DNA from: Struthidea cinerea | Taxonomy: Eukaryota > Chordata > Aves > Passeriformes > Corcoracidae | Direction of reading: 5' to 3' | Length of the DNA: 64,000 bases | Assembly: GCA_013397865.1 (NCBI GenBank) | Contig: VZTI01004402.1 | Span: 298,427 to 362,426, forward strand | In this document: positions 48,111 to 59,103 of the stretch, one piece after another | How positions within the stretch are numbered: the first letter of the stretch is position 1 | How the letters are laid out: every line of letters starts with the position of its first letter | Notes under the pieces: generated by a model | Databases searched by the model: none | Told to the model about the DNA's origin: nothing | What the model saw: the letters and a program-made list of their open reading frames with translations, nothing else | Program-made: the position numbers and the translations under genes

Positions 48111-48618
48111 GATCTCCTTTGTCCATGAGATCACCTCTGTTTTTAGCATTTATAGAACTTTTGGAGGTTTAGAAGATTTGAAGAGGCCAGGGTGCAATGC
48201 CAGCCACAGGGGCCATGCACTGCTCTGCCTTCCCTGACTGGATCTTCTGCACTGGGGAGAACTCAGGTGAGAGCACGGGGACTGGGAAAGGCCACAGGGG
48301 AGATTTGTGCTGCTGCAAGACAAGGATATTACAATTGGGAGCAAACCAGTGCTCCTTTGGCATTTCTCAGAGCCTGAGGGAGAATTGCTTGGGAATCCAG
48401 AAACGTGGGGATGTGGAGTGGGGGTTCGTAGTGTTGAGTGCAGTTGCTGATCAAGAAGGCACTTCCCTTTTGCCTGGGAATAGAATAACAAAACCAAAGC
48501 AAGTCAAGAACACTCCCGCCACTGAAGCTGCTACTTCAGGGGGCTGTGGTGCCATGGATGAGTGCAGTGTGGGGGTAGAGGCTGTCTTAGCTCTTCAGTG
48601 TCTTCCTCTAAGAGTTTT

Positions 48619-49008
48619 TGCAGTAATGACGCATGGGCAAGGACTTTGCTCATAAGATGGAGAGCGGCAAAGGCCGTTTATTGAGCAGTCAGAATTCCCT
48701 AAATCCCAGCACCCAACAGGATATCACATCCTAGAAACAGGAAAGATGTTCCCCACAGTGTCCCCCAATCACCTGGGGCATTGCACAGGTTTTACCCATT
48801 ATGGTAATAGGCAAACAATGCCCTATAAGGCCACAAACTACAATGAACACTTCTCCTAGGCCCAGTCTGTCCATAAACACACAATCCTCTCTCAGTCCAT
48901 CCCCGGTGACCTGGATGCACTCCCAGGGTCACCTCTGGGCCCAGGAAAGAGGCCCCCTCTCTGATCCTCAGGGCCTCTCTCTCTACCACCACCCAGTGCA
49001 CTCCAACA
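48619..49008 (-). mobile_element. Second-family ERVK-like solo LTR with perfect 6-bp TSD
   Basis: A 390-bp element bounded by AGTTTT on both sides (48613-48618 and 49009-49014). Read on the minus strand it starts TGTTGGAGTGCACTGGG and ends GCGTCATTACTGCA, so it has TG...CA ends. A poly(A) signal AATAAA (complement of 48677-48682) sits about 60 bp before the 3' end, the normal place in an LTR, followed by CGGCCTTTGCCGCTCTCC. It shares no clear sequence with the LTRs at 439 and 4534, only layout. No internal retroviral sequence is attached, so it is a solo LTR. Its promoter and poly(A) signal face against the host gene. Confidence 0.88.
48677..48682 (-). terminator. LTR polyadenylation signal AATAAA
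   Basis: AATAAA on the minus strand inside the solo LTR, in CTGCTCAATAAACGGCC. It could end transcripts running leftward. It would not affect the + strand host gene. Confidence 0.6.
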
Positions 49009-49400
49009 AGTTTTCATGGGTGTGAGGCACCTGATTCTCCCTGCACTGCTGGATTTCTGTATGGAACATCCTTCCTTGAAGGTGTCAAGTGATTTGCTTT
49101 GTGTGGGGTGTGATCCAGAGCCTGTGAGAACCTTGAACTGAGCAGTCAGTAGATGTCAGTAGAAACTGAGCCATTTCTCACCCTGTGGGACTGGGCTCTC
49201 CCCTCAGCTCACCAGAGCTGGAGGTGTCTTGGCTGTGTTTCACTTATTGGTGATTCTTCTCCTGCTCAATGCTCTTAGTGCACACTCCCAAGCAAACCAT
49301 GTTGGCACAGATTCTTCATTTCCTTGGCTTTATTTCCCAGGCACCAAACTTCTGCCTGGCCCTGCAGCTGACCTCTGCCTCTCTTGTTGACTGGCTTCCC

Positions 49401-49480
49401 TCGTAGAAATGTTGAGGTTGGAAAAGACCTCTGAGATCATTGGGTGCAGCCAAACAAACCCTCCACAGGCTCTGCCGCTG
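49401..49480 (-). mobile_element. CR1 LINE 3' fragment, minus strand, older type
   Basis: TCGTAGAAATGTTGAGGTTGGAAAAGACCTCTGAGATCATTGGGTGCAGCC corresponds to the reverse complement of the CR1 3' end of the 'GTTGAGGTTGGAAAAGACCTC' type. Similarity fades after about 49450, so the right end is approximate. It lies 0.4 kb right of the solo LTR. Confidence 0.8.
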
Positions 49481-51887
49481 CAGCACCCGCAGTACGAGCT
49501 GTTCAGTGCTCAGGGCTGTAGAGTTTGTTCTTGGCTATTGCCACCCTTCCCTCAGAGCTCCTGTTTGCTCCTATGACAGGCCTGGATGTAGATACCTTCA
49601 GTAAGGTGGATATGTGTAATCTGGATAAACATGTGCTATTCCTCTGCAGCCATTTAGTCTGGCGGAATTCTGCCTCCATTTTGACTCCTAAACCTGCCTG
49701 GCTTTCACTTTTAGTTGCTCTAGCTGTTCCTTAAGTATATCCCACATTTTTTTTGGTGTTTAACTTCCAAGACATGCTATAGAGTCCTCATCAATATTCT
49801 CCAGGGCATTTTCAATCTACTGCTCAAAGAGAGAAAAATCTGTACCTTCCTTTCTCAAGTCCTTACAGTCTCTTCAAGAGCTTCTCAGATCTGCTGATAA
49901 GATCAGAATGCTCCTAAACTTTTGATGGATATAATTATGGCCAGCATGATCGTGAATTGTGAAGATTAGGAACACCAAAGTTCTCGATAGTGTTGGCTGC
50001 TCAGCAAGTCACACCAGGGAGTTCCTCCTCTCCTGACACATGTTCACCCCTGCCTTGCTGTGCCTTAGTGTCATCTCAACCAGTGTCTGAGTCATTGGAA
50101 TTTTGGAGTGATCAGACTCCTGGCTTCTGCCTCAGGGTTTGGTTTTTTTCCTTTTTTAAAAGATGTGTAGCAACATCCCTAATCCATAGCCCAAATTTAG
50201 TATCCTGAATCTCTGCCCAAAAAACCGTCAGATGAAAAGTCTCTAAGCTGTTTCCTTTCCTCTCTGGGTTCTGTTTTCCCATCTGTCTTTCCAGCAAGAG
50301 CCATTTGCTCTCCCTCCTCCTCCAGGGAGTCTCTGCAATGCTGAGGTGGGACTGAGGAGGGAATGCTGCATTGTTGCCACCTCTTTAGAGGATGGAGCTG
50401 GGTGCCTGGCGGGCTGGTGCTTCTCATCTTCTGTCTCAGGCTGCAAACATTTATTTTGCATTAAAAATTCCACAAGACATTTAGTTGCTTTGATTGAAAG
50501 TGCTGTCAAGGAGTGAATGAAGTGTAACCAGTGCAGAGGAATGTTCTTGTCTCTGCAGGGAACGGGGAGCAGGTGCTTGGGTGGGAGGACGGGCTGCTCT
50601 GTGCTGCTGAGCACAGTCCAGGGAAACTGCTGAACCACAAACCACTGGAGTCTGGGAGGGTTTCCAGGTCCAGTATTGCTTTGTGCCTGTCCTGTACACT
50701 TCCACACACGGCAGCTATTGGCTGCTATGGAAATTGGGGTTCCAGGAAACCTGTGACATGGGTCTGACCAAATCCTTAAAGTGGTATTTTATGTGTTGAG
50801 TTCTTTCTGTGGAAGAGGGAAGAGATTCTGTTACTTACTGTGACTGGCACCTCGTGTAGCAGGTGACAACCTGAGCTGTTGCTTCTTCCCTCCCATCTCC
50901 TCAGTCCATCTGAGCAGCCTTAGCACAGTTCCTGGGCTTTATTTGAACCCCTCCTTCTTCCTTCATGAGGTAAACCAGACCAAACTCAGGGGGTTGCTGG
51001 CCCTCAATGCCTTGCTGAATACAGATTTTAACAACTTTTCAGGCAGGACTTTTTTGTGTGTGATACTTTGACAGTGTTTGCCTCCTCTGTCACACTTCAA
51101 CACTTTCTCTTCACTATGAACCAGCTTCTTTAGCTCATTATAACAAGATTGTCATATTCTTAGGCAGAAAGAAATTTGTGTAAACTTAGTCCTAAATTTT
51201 GGGCCTTACCAAGTGTTGCTTACATATTTTTGAGCAAAACAGTGCTGGCTTAAGTGTTGTATGATGAAAGAGAGCAATTGTGTGCTAGAGGAGCCATTGA
51301 GTGGCAGCTGCTTGATGGAAATGTCACAATTCCTGAGTGTCCTCATTGTGATTTGAAGGCAGACCCCGTCAAGTACTTTGAATTACAAGGATGTTCAAAG
51401 CTTAATCCGGGAGATGTAGTTCGGGAATATCTTGTGCACCAGACATAGAGCAGGGTGGATTTTTTCCATGCCATAATTTTCCCCTCCTATCACAGTTTGG
51501 ATTGGATCTGTGGTGGTTTTTTTTGGTTTTTGTTGTTGTTGTTTTTAGCACCTTTGTTTCAAACTGTCCTTGCCCTGTGTCCAAATGTACATCCCACAGG
51601 CCCAGATGCCTGAAACAAATACAGCCCATGTGGAAGCTGGTCAGGAGGACTGTTCTGCCAGTTCCCTCTGCTTGCCCAAGGACAAGGAAATCCCCTGTGC
51701 AAGTCTGGCCATTCTATCGCTCCTTTCTCTTATTCCACTTTGACTCAGCAGGTTTCAGAGGAAGCCTAGATTTTCATCTGGTGTGGAAGGAAAAGCAGTT
51801 ACCTTCCCATCGCAGCTCTTTGTAGAAAGGCTCTAAATTACCATCACAGCTGTGTGTAATGTCTGCAGAAGAACAGGATCCATCCTG

Positions 51888-51985
51888 CCCCGTGCCAGCC
51901 CCCGCCGGCTGCCCTCATTCCCGCGCAGATGGATCGGAAGCCAGCCGGGAAGTGACAGCCTGTTGCGCACCGCCACAGCCGCCGG
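51888..51985. promoter_or_regulatory. Small CpG-dense patch
   Basis: About eleven CpG dinucleotides lie in under 100 bp (at 51891, 51903, 51906, 51922, 51924, 51935, 51946, 51966, 51971, 51980 and 51983), in an intron otherwise nearly free of CpG. It is GC-rich (CCCGCCGGC, CCCGCGCAG, CACCGCCACAGCCGCCGGG). It could be the core of an unmethylated element such as an alternative promoter or enhancer. It is too short for a standard CpG island, and no TATA or exon is evident next to it. Confidence 0.35.
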
Positions 51986-52439
51986 GAGCAGCTGGAAGTG
52001 CAATATACCATGGAACTGCAGTGCGTGGAAGAACAGCCATCACTTATTCCCTCCTGGACAGTCTGCATGGGTCGCTCCTGGATGTGCAGTTCCTCTTTCA
52101 TCTGAGACTTGGCAGGCGGTGCTTTCCTGGTTCATTGAGCTCTTTTTCAGAGAGGGACGAAGATTTTACTTTTTTTTCTTTAAGGCGGTGTGGAGGAGAA
52201 GTTGTTTGCAATACATAATTTGGTCCCAAATTGAGAGCAGCAAAACTTTCCAGGAAAGGATGAGTCCCCCTTTGGCATGAAATTCAGTGGTTTTCATTGT
52301 TTCTGGTTCGTTGCCCAACTTTTCAGAGATTGCTGAGCATATGCAGCTCTGCCCAAATTCACTAGGCTACAGAGCTTGAGGACTCCTGGAAGTCACACCT
52401 TCCTTGTTTAACTTAAGCTCATCTTACTGGATCACTGGA

Positions 52440-52800
52440 GGAACTAAACTTTAATAAGTGGCAGATTTATGTCATCCTTTAAATAACTTGCACCTCACAC
52501 TGCATTTTCTTTTGATTAATATCAGGCAATGATTTAATCAACACTTTTAGTTACAAGCACATTTCATTCCTGGCTGGAAGTTATAAATCAGCAAACTCTA
52601 CGAAAGGATGTAAATAGAAACCTACAGAATTAATTTGTCAGCCAAGAGGTTCTAGTTTGTCACAACTGTTACTCTAACCATGAGAACGTGTTTTTACAAT
52701 TAGAAAGAAATGTTCACTTCAAATGGTATATTACATTAAATAGAAAAAATATGCTGTCAGATCGGAACTCGAGCTGGGGTTATGGTGGAAGCAACTGAAT
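52440..52800. promoter_or_regulatory. AT-rich candidate non-coding element
   Basis: Contains TTTGATTAATATC, AATGATTTAATCAAC, TTATAAATCAGC and AGAATTAATTTGTC, all homeodomain-like words, with no repeat signature. Motif-based inference only. Confidence 0.2.
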
Positions 52801-54092
52801 AAACCAAGGAGGAGAAACTGAAATAGGATTTTTCTCTGTAAACCCATTCAGTGAGTTACCCAAAATATATTGTGTGTGTAACTGAGTATAATCCAAATAC
52901 AAGGTAAACCAAGTAAAAGCAAAACAAAACCATAATCAAGGTGGTAAGGAATAACAGCAAAGTAAATTGCCAAATGTTTTGAGAATTTGGGGAAAAAAAC
53001 CCCAGCTGGTGAAAAGTACCTTCGAGGGAGTGTTTAGAACTTCTGACGTGGTGGGTCTGGAAGTGCTTCCCATAATTCCAGTTGCTGTGTTTGTTTTAAT
53101 TATATGCTCTGTATGTTTTGACCAAATACATGAAACAACAAAAATTAGAAGCTTCAAAGGAAATGGATTAAATTTAATTAGAGTTTGACAGAAAGAAAGG
53201 TTGTGAGTTTGAGGCAGAAACAGCAGATAATAATAAATAATTGGGAGAAAAACGGCCAAACCCATATACTAGTGTAGCCCTCTTTAAAGAAATGAGAGCT
53301 TTAGCAGCTCCAGCCTGAGGTGGGAGGGTCCAGAGCCCAGGGAATTCTTCCCAAGGCTGTCTGGCGATGGGAGCCGAGAGGTGCTGATCCACAGGGATCA
53401 AAAGAAAACTACACGAAGTAGAGGAAGTCATTGCTTTGTCAATGACCTGATTGATACTGAAAATCCTGGAAAACCAACTGATGAACCATGCAGATAAAGG
53501 AATTGCATGTTTAAGGAGCTGGTTCAATGGATGTATGAATCCCAGTGCAAAGCAAGCAGATGGGATATTTGCAAGATCCCAGCTCAAACTGCAGACTATA
53601 ATTTATGTTCCCAGTGTGGTAAAAATGTGAACATTTCTGTGGAATGAGATAAAACCTTCGGGGAAGGTTGATACCCCCCAAAATGGGGTGGTCCCCAGTG
53701 CCGTAGCCTCCTCAGCAGAGGAGAAATTGCTCTGTAATTGTGGCTTTGGATGATTAAACCTCTGAATGGCTTCTAATCACTAACCTAAAGGTGCTTTCAA
53801 TAACTCTGTGCATCTGCCTGCTCTGCAAACTCCTCAGGGTGCTTGGGCTCGGTTTGTTGGCTTGCAGCAGTGGGTGCAAGTGCTTGTGCATTCCTGGGAT
53901 GTGCTGGGAATGCTGCTGGGACGGCTGGGACAGCGGCGTAGGCGGCGGGCACTTGTGGCCATGTGCTCTCCAATCTTTCGACATTAGCATGCATGTTTCA
54001 AACGTTTTTTTTGGACCTAAGTGAGCAAAATTAAATGTAGCATTCAATTTGAGATGAGCCGCTGATTTATATAAAACACACACACGATTGCC

Positions 54093-54236
54093 TGAAGTGG
54101 TTGTGGAGCCTCCAGTGTTGGAAATCTTTAAGAACCACTTAGGCAAACATGTCAGGAATGATAAGAGCTGAGCTGATCCTGCTTTGGGATGAGAGGCTGG
54201 GCAGATGGCCTCCTGAGGTCCTGGCCCCACGGCTGG
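54093..54236 (+). mobile_element. CR1 LINE 3' fragment, old type, + strand
   Basis: GTGGTTGTGGAGCCTCCAGTG, TTGGAAATCTTTAAGAACC, CTGAGCTGATCCTGCTTTGGG and GGGCAGATGGCCTCCTGAGGTCC follow in order the 3' region of an older CR1 lineage (as in turtles and early bird copies). It is 5'-truncated and without a clear octamer tail. Confidence 0.82.
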
Positions 54237-54870
54237 AGGTCAGGGAGGCATTTCAGAACAAAATAAAAACCAAAAATCAGACCTCTGCAGATCAGCTCTG
54301 GCCAAGAAACACGCCCATTGTTAGCAAGTACAAAAGGAGAATTTGAGCCACTTGCACTTCATGAGCCTTTTAAAAAAAACCCCTCCTGAAATAGCATCCA
54401 GTTGTTTAAGTGACTCAGATTTTTTTGCTTTGACAGCATGCTTGGTAAGCTAGATTGTTTTGAATGATTTGCTGCTCAGTTCTGTGGCATTTATTGCTTT
54501 TTGGATGAAAAGAAGAAAACTCCCCTAGGTCTGTTTAGAATTTGTTCATCTGTAATTTCCACGTATGTTTCCTTATTTAGCAGTTGGAGTTGGAAGTGTG
54601 TGTTGGCATTCCCTCCCTTCAAATTTATTGAGTTACACTCAGAAGAGCCTCTATTCCTCTCTGTTGGGCAATGTGTACAGAACAGCTTATTCAGCAGTTG
54701 CTAAATAGGTGATAGGTATGTGTGGTTTCTTTCCCTTTAGTCCTCTGCCTTGTTCCCAGCCTTGCCTACAGTCGCATTTTGGGCTGGGAGTGGAGAGCTG
54801 GCTCTGAGAGCTGCCCCAGCAGGACGTGCCTGGTGCCCAGGTGCAGCCCACTCGTGGTGTCCCAGCCACG

Positions 54871-54892
54871 CGTGTCCCAAACGTGTCCCAAA
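54871..54892. repeat. 11-bp tandem duplication
   Basis: CGTGTCCCAAA occurs twice in direct succession, in the GC-rich stretch near 54.9 kb. Confidence 0.85.
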
Positions 54893-57779
54893 GGCCGTGG
54901 CGGTGGCTGGTGGGGCCGTGGGACTGGCAGCGGGGTGTGCTGGGAGGGACCTGCTGGCCAGCCCCAGATCCCAGCTCCCGGCTCCAGCTGCAGGGAACGG
55001 GGCCAGCAGGGGCTGGGGAAGAAGTTGATGTCATTGGGTTGACCTGGGACCCACCCACACACGTGCCCAGCCCCACCGTGGACATGAGGGAGATGACTGT
55101 CATCTCCCACTGTGCACCCCGGAGCACCTCCTCCCTTCTGCTCTCGTGGGGGTTGTGGCTGCTGAGCTGCTGCTTCCAGCCGTGGGAAAGGGTTTGGGAT
55201 GGGGCCTGTAGGTTCAGGAAGGTCACTGACTTCTGGTGTAGCAGTCTCAGTCCTGTCACTCTTTTTCCTCAGTATGTTTTTGTCTGGACAGTCCCTCTTC
55301 TCTCTAACACAATTGTCTCGTACGTGTCTCATGGCACCTGGACTGGAGGTGGGACAAGCAGCACATCTGGTCTGGATCCTGGGGGTGCTGGGAGTGACCT
55401 CCTTTGCTGCAGGTATTTTCAGTCCACCCTGGGCTGCAGCTCTGGCTGTGGGTGCCCTGCATCGCTGTCATGCTGCAAAGGGAAGGCTACGTGTGGCTTC
55501 TCAGACACGGAGGTTGTATATTTTTTTTTATTTTCATATTCGAAGACCCTTGAAGAGTTCAGAAGTCAGATCAACGTTAACACAGGAGGGAGGTTGGTTG
55601 GATCTTAGTTCAGCTACCAGTGTTCATGAAGGGCCTGTCCTATTGATAAGGAGTGAGAGCAGCAGGAACTGTACAAATCCCTCTAACAAGACTTACTCTT
55701 GCAGAGAGAGAAAATTAGGCAAATATTTCACCACTAAGGTACAGTCACTTCAGATTAAGAGTGTGGGTGGATGTGCCCACCTTCCAGCTGGCTCGCTGAC
55801 TGAGGAAACGTCAGGCGACAGAAGCAATAAGCTCCAGATAGAGCCCATGGGCTCCAAAAACCTCTACCAGAATCATGAGCAGAGGTAGAAAAGTGCCAAC
55901 ATTCAAGTAATTCTTTCCAAAATGCTGCCAGAAATGATTTAATAATGTTCCACTCCTAGCAGTTCTTCCTCGTTGCTGTTCATTTCTGGAGGAAGTCCTA
56001 GTGGCATTTTCTGGGCTGTACGTACCCCGACTGAGATCAGGCTTGAATTTCATCTCTTCCCTCGTGTTGTTCCAGTCCGTTGTGAATCCTCATTCCCCAC
56101 CCTCTGCAGGCTCATGAAAATTTCCGTTCTGGCCACAGTGGCGTGAACAACCTGGGGGTTGGTTACTCATTTAAGCTCTTTTAATTTCCTCTGACCACTG
56201 TCTGGCAGAGCTAAAGGCTGCAGCACAGACCGTGGCCCTTTTTCCAGGCAATTTGCAGTGTTTTTTCTCCTAGGTGAGGCCACTGCACGGGTCAGCCGGG
56301 AGAATCCAGTATTGCTGGAGGTTGCATGAGATTTTAAGCTGCTTTTTACGCCTGTGGACTTGTACTGTTTGTTTGTAGGTCATCACTTCTGACTCTCTGA
56401 AGAGGTTAATTGAACAAACCCACTGTATGGTTCAACCTTTTAGAGCCAGTGGTTGGTCTCAGACTGGGCCTCGTGCCTCCTAAAAGATCCTCAGTGACGT
56501 TTGCTGGTCTGTGATGATGAAGATGGGAGAGATCCCTCATCTCACATGGTTGTGGAAAATCTCTGCTCTGTTTAGACACGGAGTTCCCAACTGTGCATCC
56601 CAGCTGTTGGACCCAGCTGTTCAGTGAGGGGCAGACACAATAATTTAACAGAAGAATACGTAAGTGAAAAAATGCGGTTGATGTATGGGAGTTCAGCTTC
56701 TCTGCCGTGGTTTGAAGACACTCATTCAGTTATCCTTGAGATCCCACACAGATCATGGCTACCTGCAAACTTTGAAACACAAGTTGGCTCCAGTGTGTGT
56801 GTTTGGGGACAATCCCATTGTTTACACACAGGTTTAGGTTCCTCCCTTTCCTTTCAGTGTAGCTGATAAAATGAGAGAAACAGTGGTTTTAGTTTACAGG
56901 AATTCAAACCCTAAAAACCTACTGCAAACAAGAAAGAAATGCTTTGAATTCACCGTGTGAAGTGCACAGGACGTTGCAGGAGATCCAGGAATGATCCTTG
57001 TCTGCAGGTTAACAGCGGGGATCTGTGTTTTCAGGGGAGCGTTGCCCTTGTGGAAGGCTCAAGGAGCTCAAATCTGAGCAGCCTCTTGTGCTGACCCCTA
57101 GACATGCTGGACGTTGGTGCTGAGTGAGCACTGACATTGCCACTGCTGGTGGCACTGATTGCCACCTCCGAGCCCCCCTCGCTGCCCCTCTGGGCTCCTC
57201 CAACTGGGGAGTGAGCTCAAACCCCAGCAGATCAAACGCTTGTGTGCCACTGCTGCCCTGCTGGAAGCTGCGGGGTGGCTGCCCCAGCCTTTCAGCCTCT
57301 GCAGGGGCACTCCCGGCCCCTCTCTCCGGGATTCCTGAGAGCGGAGCCTTGTCTAGCAAGGCTCCCCTTCTAATCAGAGCCGGAGGAAAGGATTCCTCCA
57401 GGGTCTCTTCAGAACAGGAGCTGATAAAGATCCAGAAGGTGATTTCACTCCTCTGTCCATTGATCACAGGCAACCCAGGGAGACCAGACCAAACATAGAC
57501 GTGTCGGCTGTGTCCCAAGGTTATGTGATACAAATGCTCTTGCTTAAGAGGTGGGGTTTTTTAAACTCCTCTTGATTATGTGGTCAGTGTGTTTAATTCC
57601 TTTCTCTGCTACATTATGAAGTGGGATAAAATCTCAGTCTCTCTTTCTTTCAAGAGTATTTCCTGCGTCTGCCTTCCTCCCAAATGCCCATTTCTTCTTG
57701 CCTGATGGCTGGAATCTGTTGGAATAGGACTGGGGCAGTGTGTGAAACCACTAATACACAGCAGCCTTTAGGAGGATCA

Positions 57780-58160
57780 GGGATCCGTGGTCCAGAATGC
57801 AAATACATGCTTTAAAAACGTTCCACTGAGCAGGAAAGGAGAGAGGATTAAAGTTTCACTTCCTTTTCATTTTTATGAGCTGAAGTTATTTGTCAGTTGG
57901 AAACATGATAAATTAGACAAACATTATTCTTTCCCTCCTCCAGGTTGGATGTTCTGCTTTGCATTTCACAGTGCAATGAATAATTAAGCTTCATTATCAC
58001 CAGGCTGTCAGCACTGAAAAGCCATTGCAGAGTTCTTTGCCTTTAATTGAATCGGGTGTGCTGTGCACCTCATTCATGGCTCCGTGCATTTGCCATTCAG
58101 AGCGTGAATTGCAACAAAAGATGGCTTTGGTTGGAGCATTGCTGCTGCCAGGTCTCTTTT
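57780..58160. promoter_or_regulatory. Candidate enhancer with octamer and homeodomain words
   Basis: Holds a POU octamer ATGCAAAT (about 57798), GATAAATTAGACAAACATTATTC, a second octamer-like TTTGCATTTCA (57957-57967), GAATAATTAAGCTTCATTATC, TTTAATTGAATC and GCGTGAATTGCAAC. There is no repeat or coding signature. Close packing of POU and homeodomain sites suggests a developmental enhancer, as inference. Confidence 0.3.
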
Positions 58161-59078
58161 CAAAGCTCCACCAGCATCAGGTATTTGCATTGTGCAGTCA
58201 CGATAACGGTATCATGAAATAAGTACAGCAGGGACCTTTTCATCATTTCAATTGTGTGATTGAGAGATGTGGGGAGCTGCAAAGCCACTGAGGTTAAGAA
58301 TGCCATGATGGACAATTAGCCTTGGATAACTGTAAGCATCAAATTGGATGCAGCTGGGTTTGTGGACTTTGCAAGTGGCTTGCTTAAGAATGTCTGCACC
58401 ACACACCCAACCACGCATCCATCAAGGTAAAAGTGCAGTGTTTGTCAGCAGGTCTGAATTATGCTAAAAATACCTGATTTGTACCTAATGTTTTGTGTGA
58501 AGTGCTTTACTGGAAAGGCTGGCACTGTTCTTCCTGTCCTGCATTTACAGAAATGGTGGCACAGTAAGCCCTGGAGGCAGAGCAGGACAGATGGGAGCTG
58601 GGGAGCAAACCTGCTTTTGGGGCAGCCCCGTTCCTGTGCCTGGGCAGGGATGAAGGTGTTCAGGAGAAACGTGGTGTGGAGCTTTCCTTATGGAGCTTCT
58701 TCCTACAGCAGCCAGCAGTAAAAGTAACCTTTGAGCAGAGCCAGTGAAATCTGCTCAAGGACTTTCCTCCTCTGGGGAATTGGTGAAGGGTCCTTTCCCA
58801 CTGCCTCCCTCTTTGAAGGGAGGCATGGAAGCCCTCCCTGGCATTCCTGCGTTGGCCAGCACTGGGTTCTCTGGGATTTGGGTCTGCCAGTGAGGGATGG
58901 GGGTCTGAAGGCACGGCAGAGCCTGGGCTCCTGCCTGGCACACACAGCATTCCGAGCCCTACGACAGAGAAATGTTCCTGTCAGCCACGCCAGGGGAAAC
59001 AGGCTGGGGTGGAGACAACTTTTCCTCCTGAGTCTGGATCACTGACTGGTGCCGTGCAGAGGTTTCATTTCTCACCTC

Positions 59079-59103
59079 AAGATTAAATCTGAGATTTAAT
59101 CTT
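59079..59103. repeat. 25-bp near-perfect palindrome
   Basis: AAGATTAAATCT, one spacer base G, then AGATTTAATCTT. The 12-bp arms are exact reverse complements. Each arm carries TAAT words in both orientations, and TAATCT at the ends resembles K50 homeodomain sites. Confidence 0.85.

Larger units (their letters stand above)
40453..48612 (+). other. Downstream intron segment between CR1 and the solo LTR
   Basis: About 8.2 kb of unique intron. A short ACA-rich microsatellite lies at 43271-43293 and a C-rich run at 43181-43199. A 242-codon open frame at 46048-46776 starts with GTG, is Ser/Cys-rich, and matches no family I know. The block at 47690-48110 is the best candidate for a conserved non-coding element here. 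Confidence 0.5.
49481..54092 (+). other. Downstream intron segment
   Basis: About 4.6 kb of intron. It includes a TG/TTG-rich tract near 51512-51547, a compact CpG-dense patch at 51888-51985, and AT-rich DNA at 52440-53250. A 64-codon open frame at 51254-51448 has no ATG start. No exon was recognised. Confidence 0.45.

Noticed and set aside
51254..51448. 64-codon frame containing CPHCDLK
   Set aside because: It follows directly after an in-frame TAA and starts with GTG. There is no in-frame ATG and no splice acceptor, and the CxxC is too little to call a zinc-binding domain.
54687..55888. Cluster of long open frames (up to 260 codons) on both strands
   Set aside because: Several frames on both strands are open at once over the same GC-rich DNA, the hallmark of low stop-codon density rather than coding. 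The longest begins with GTG and shows no domain.
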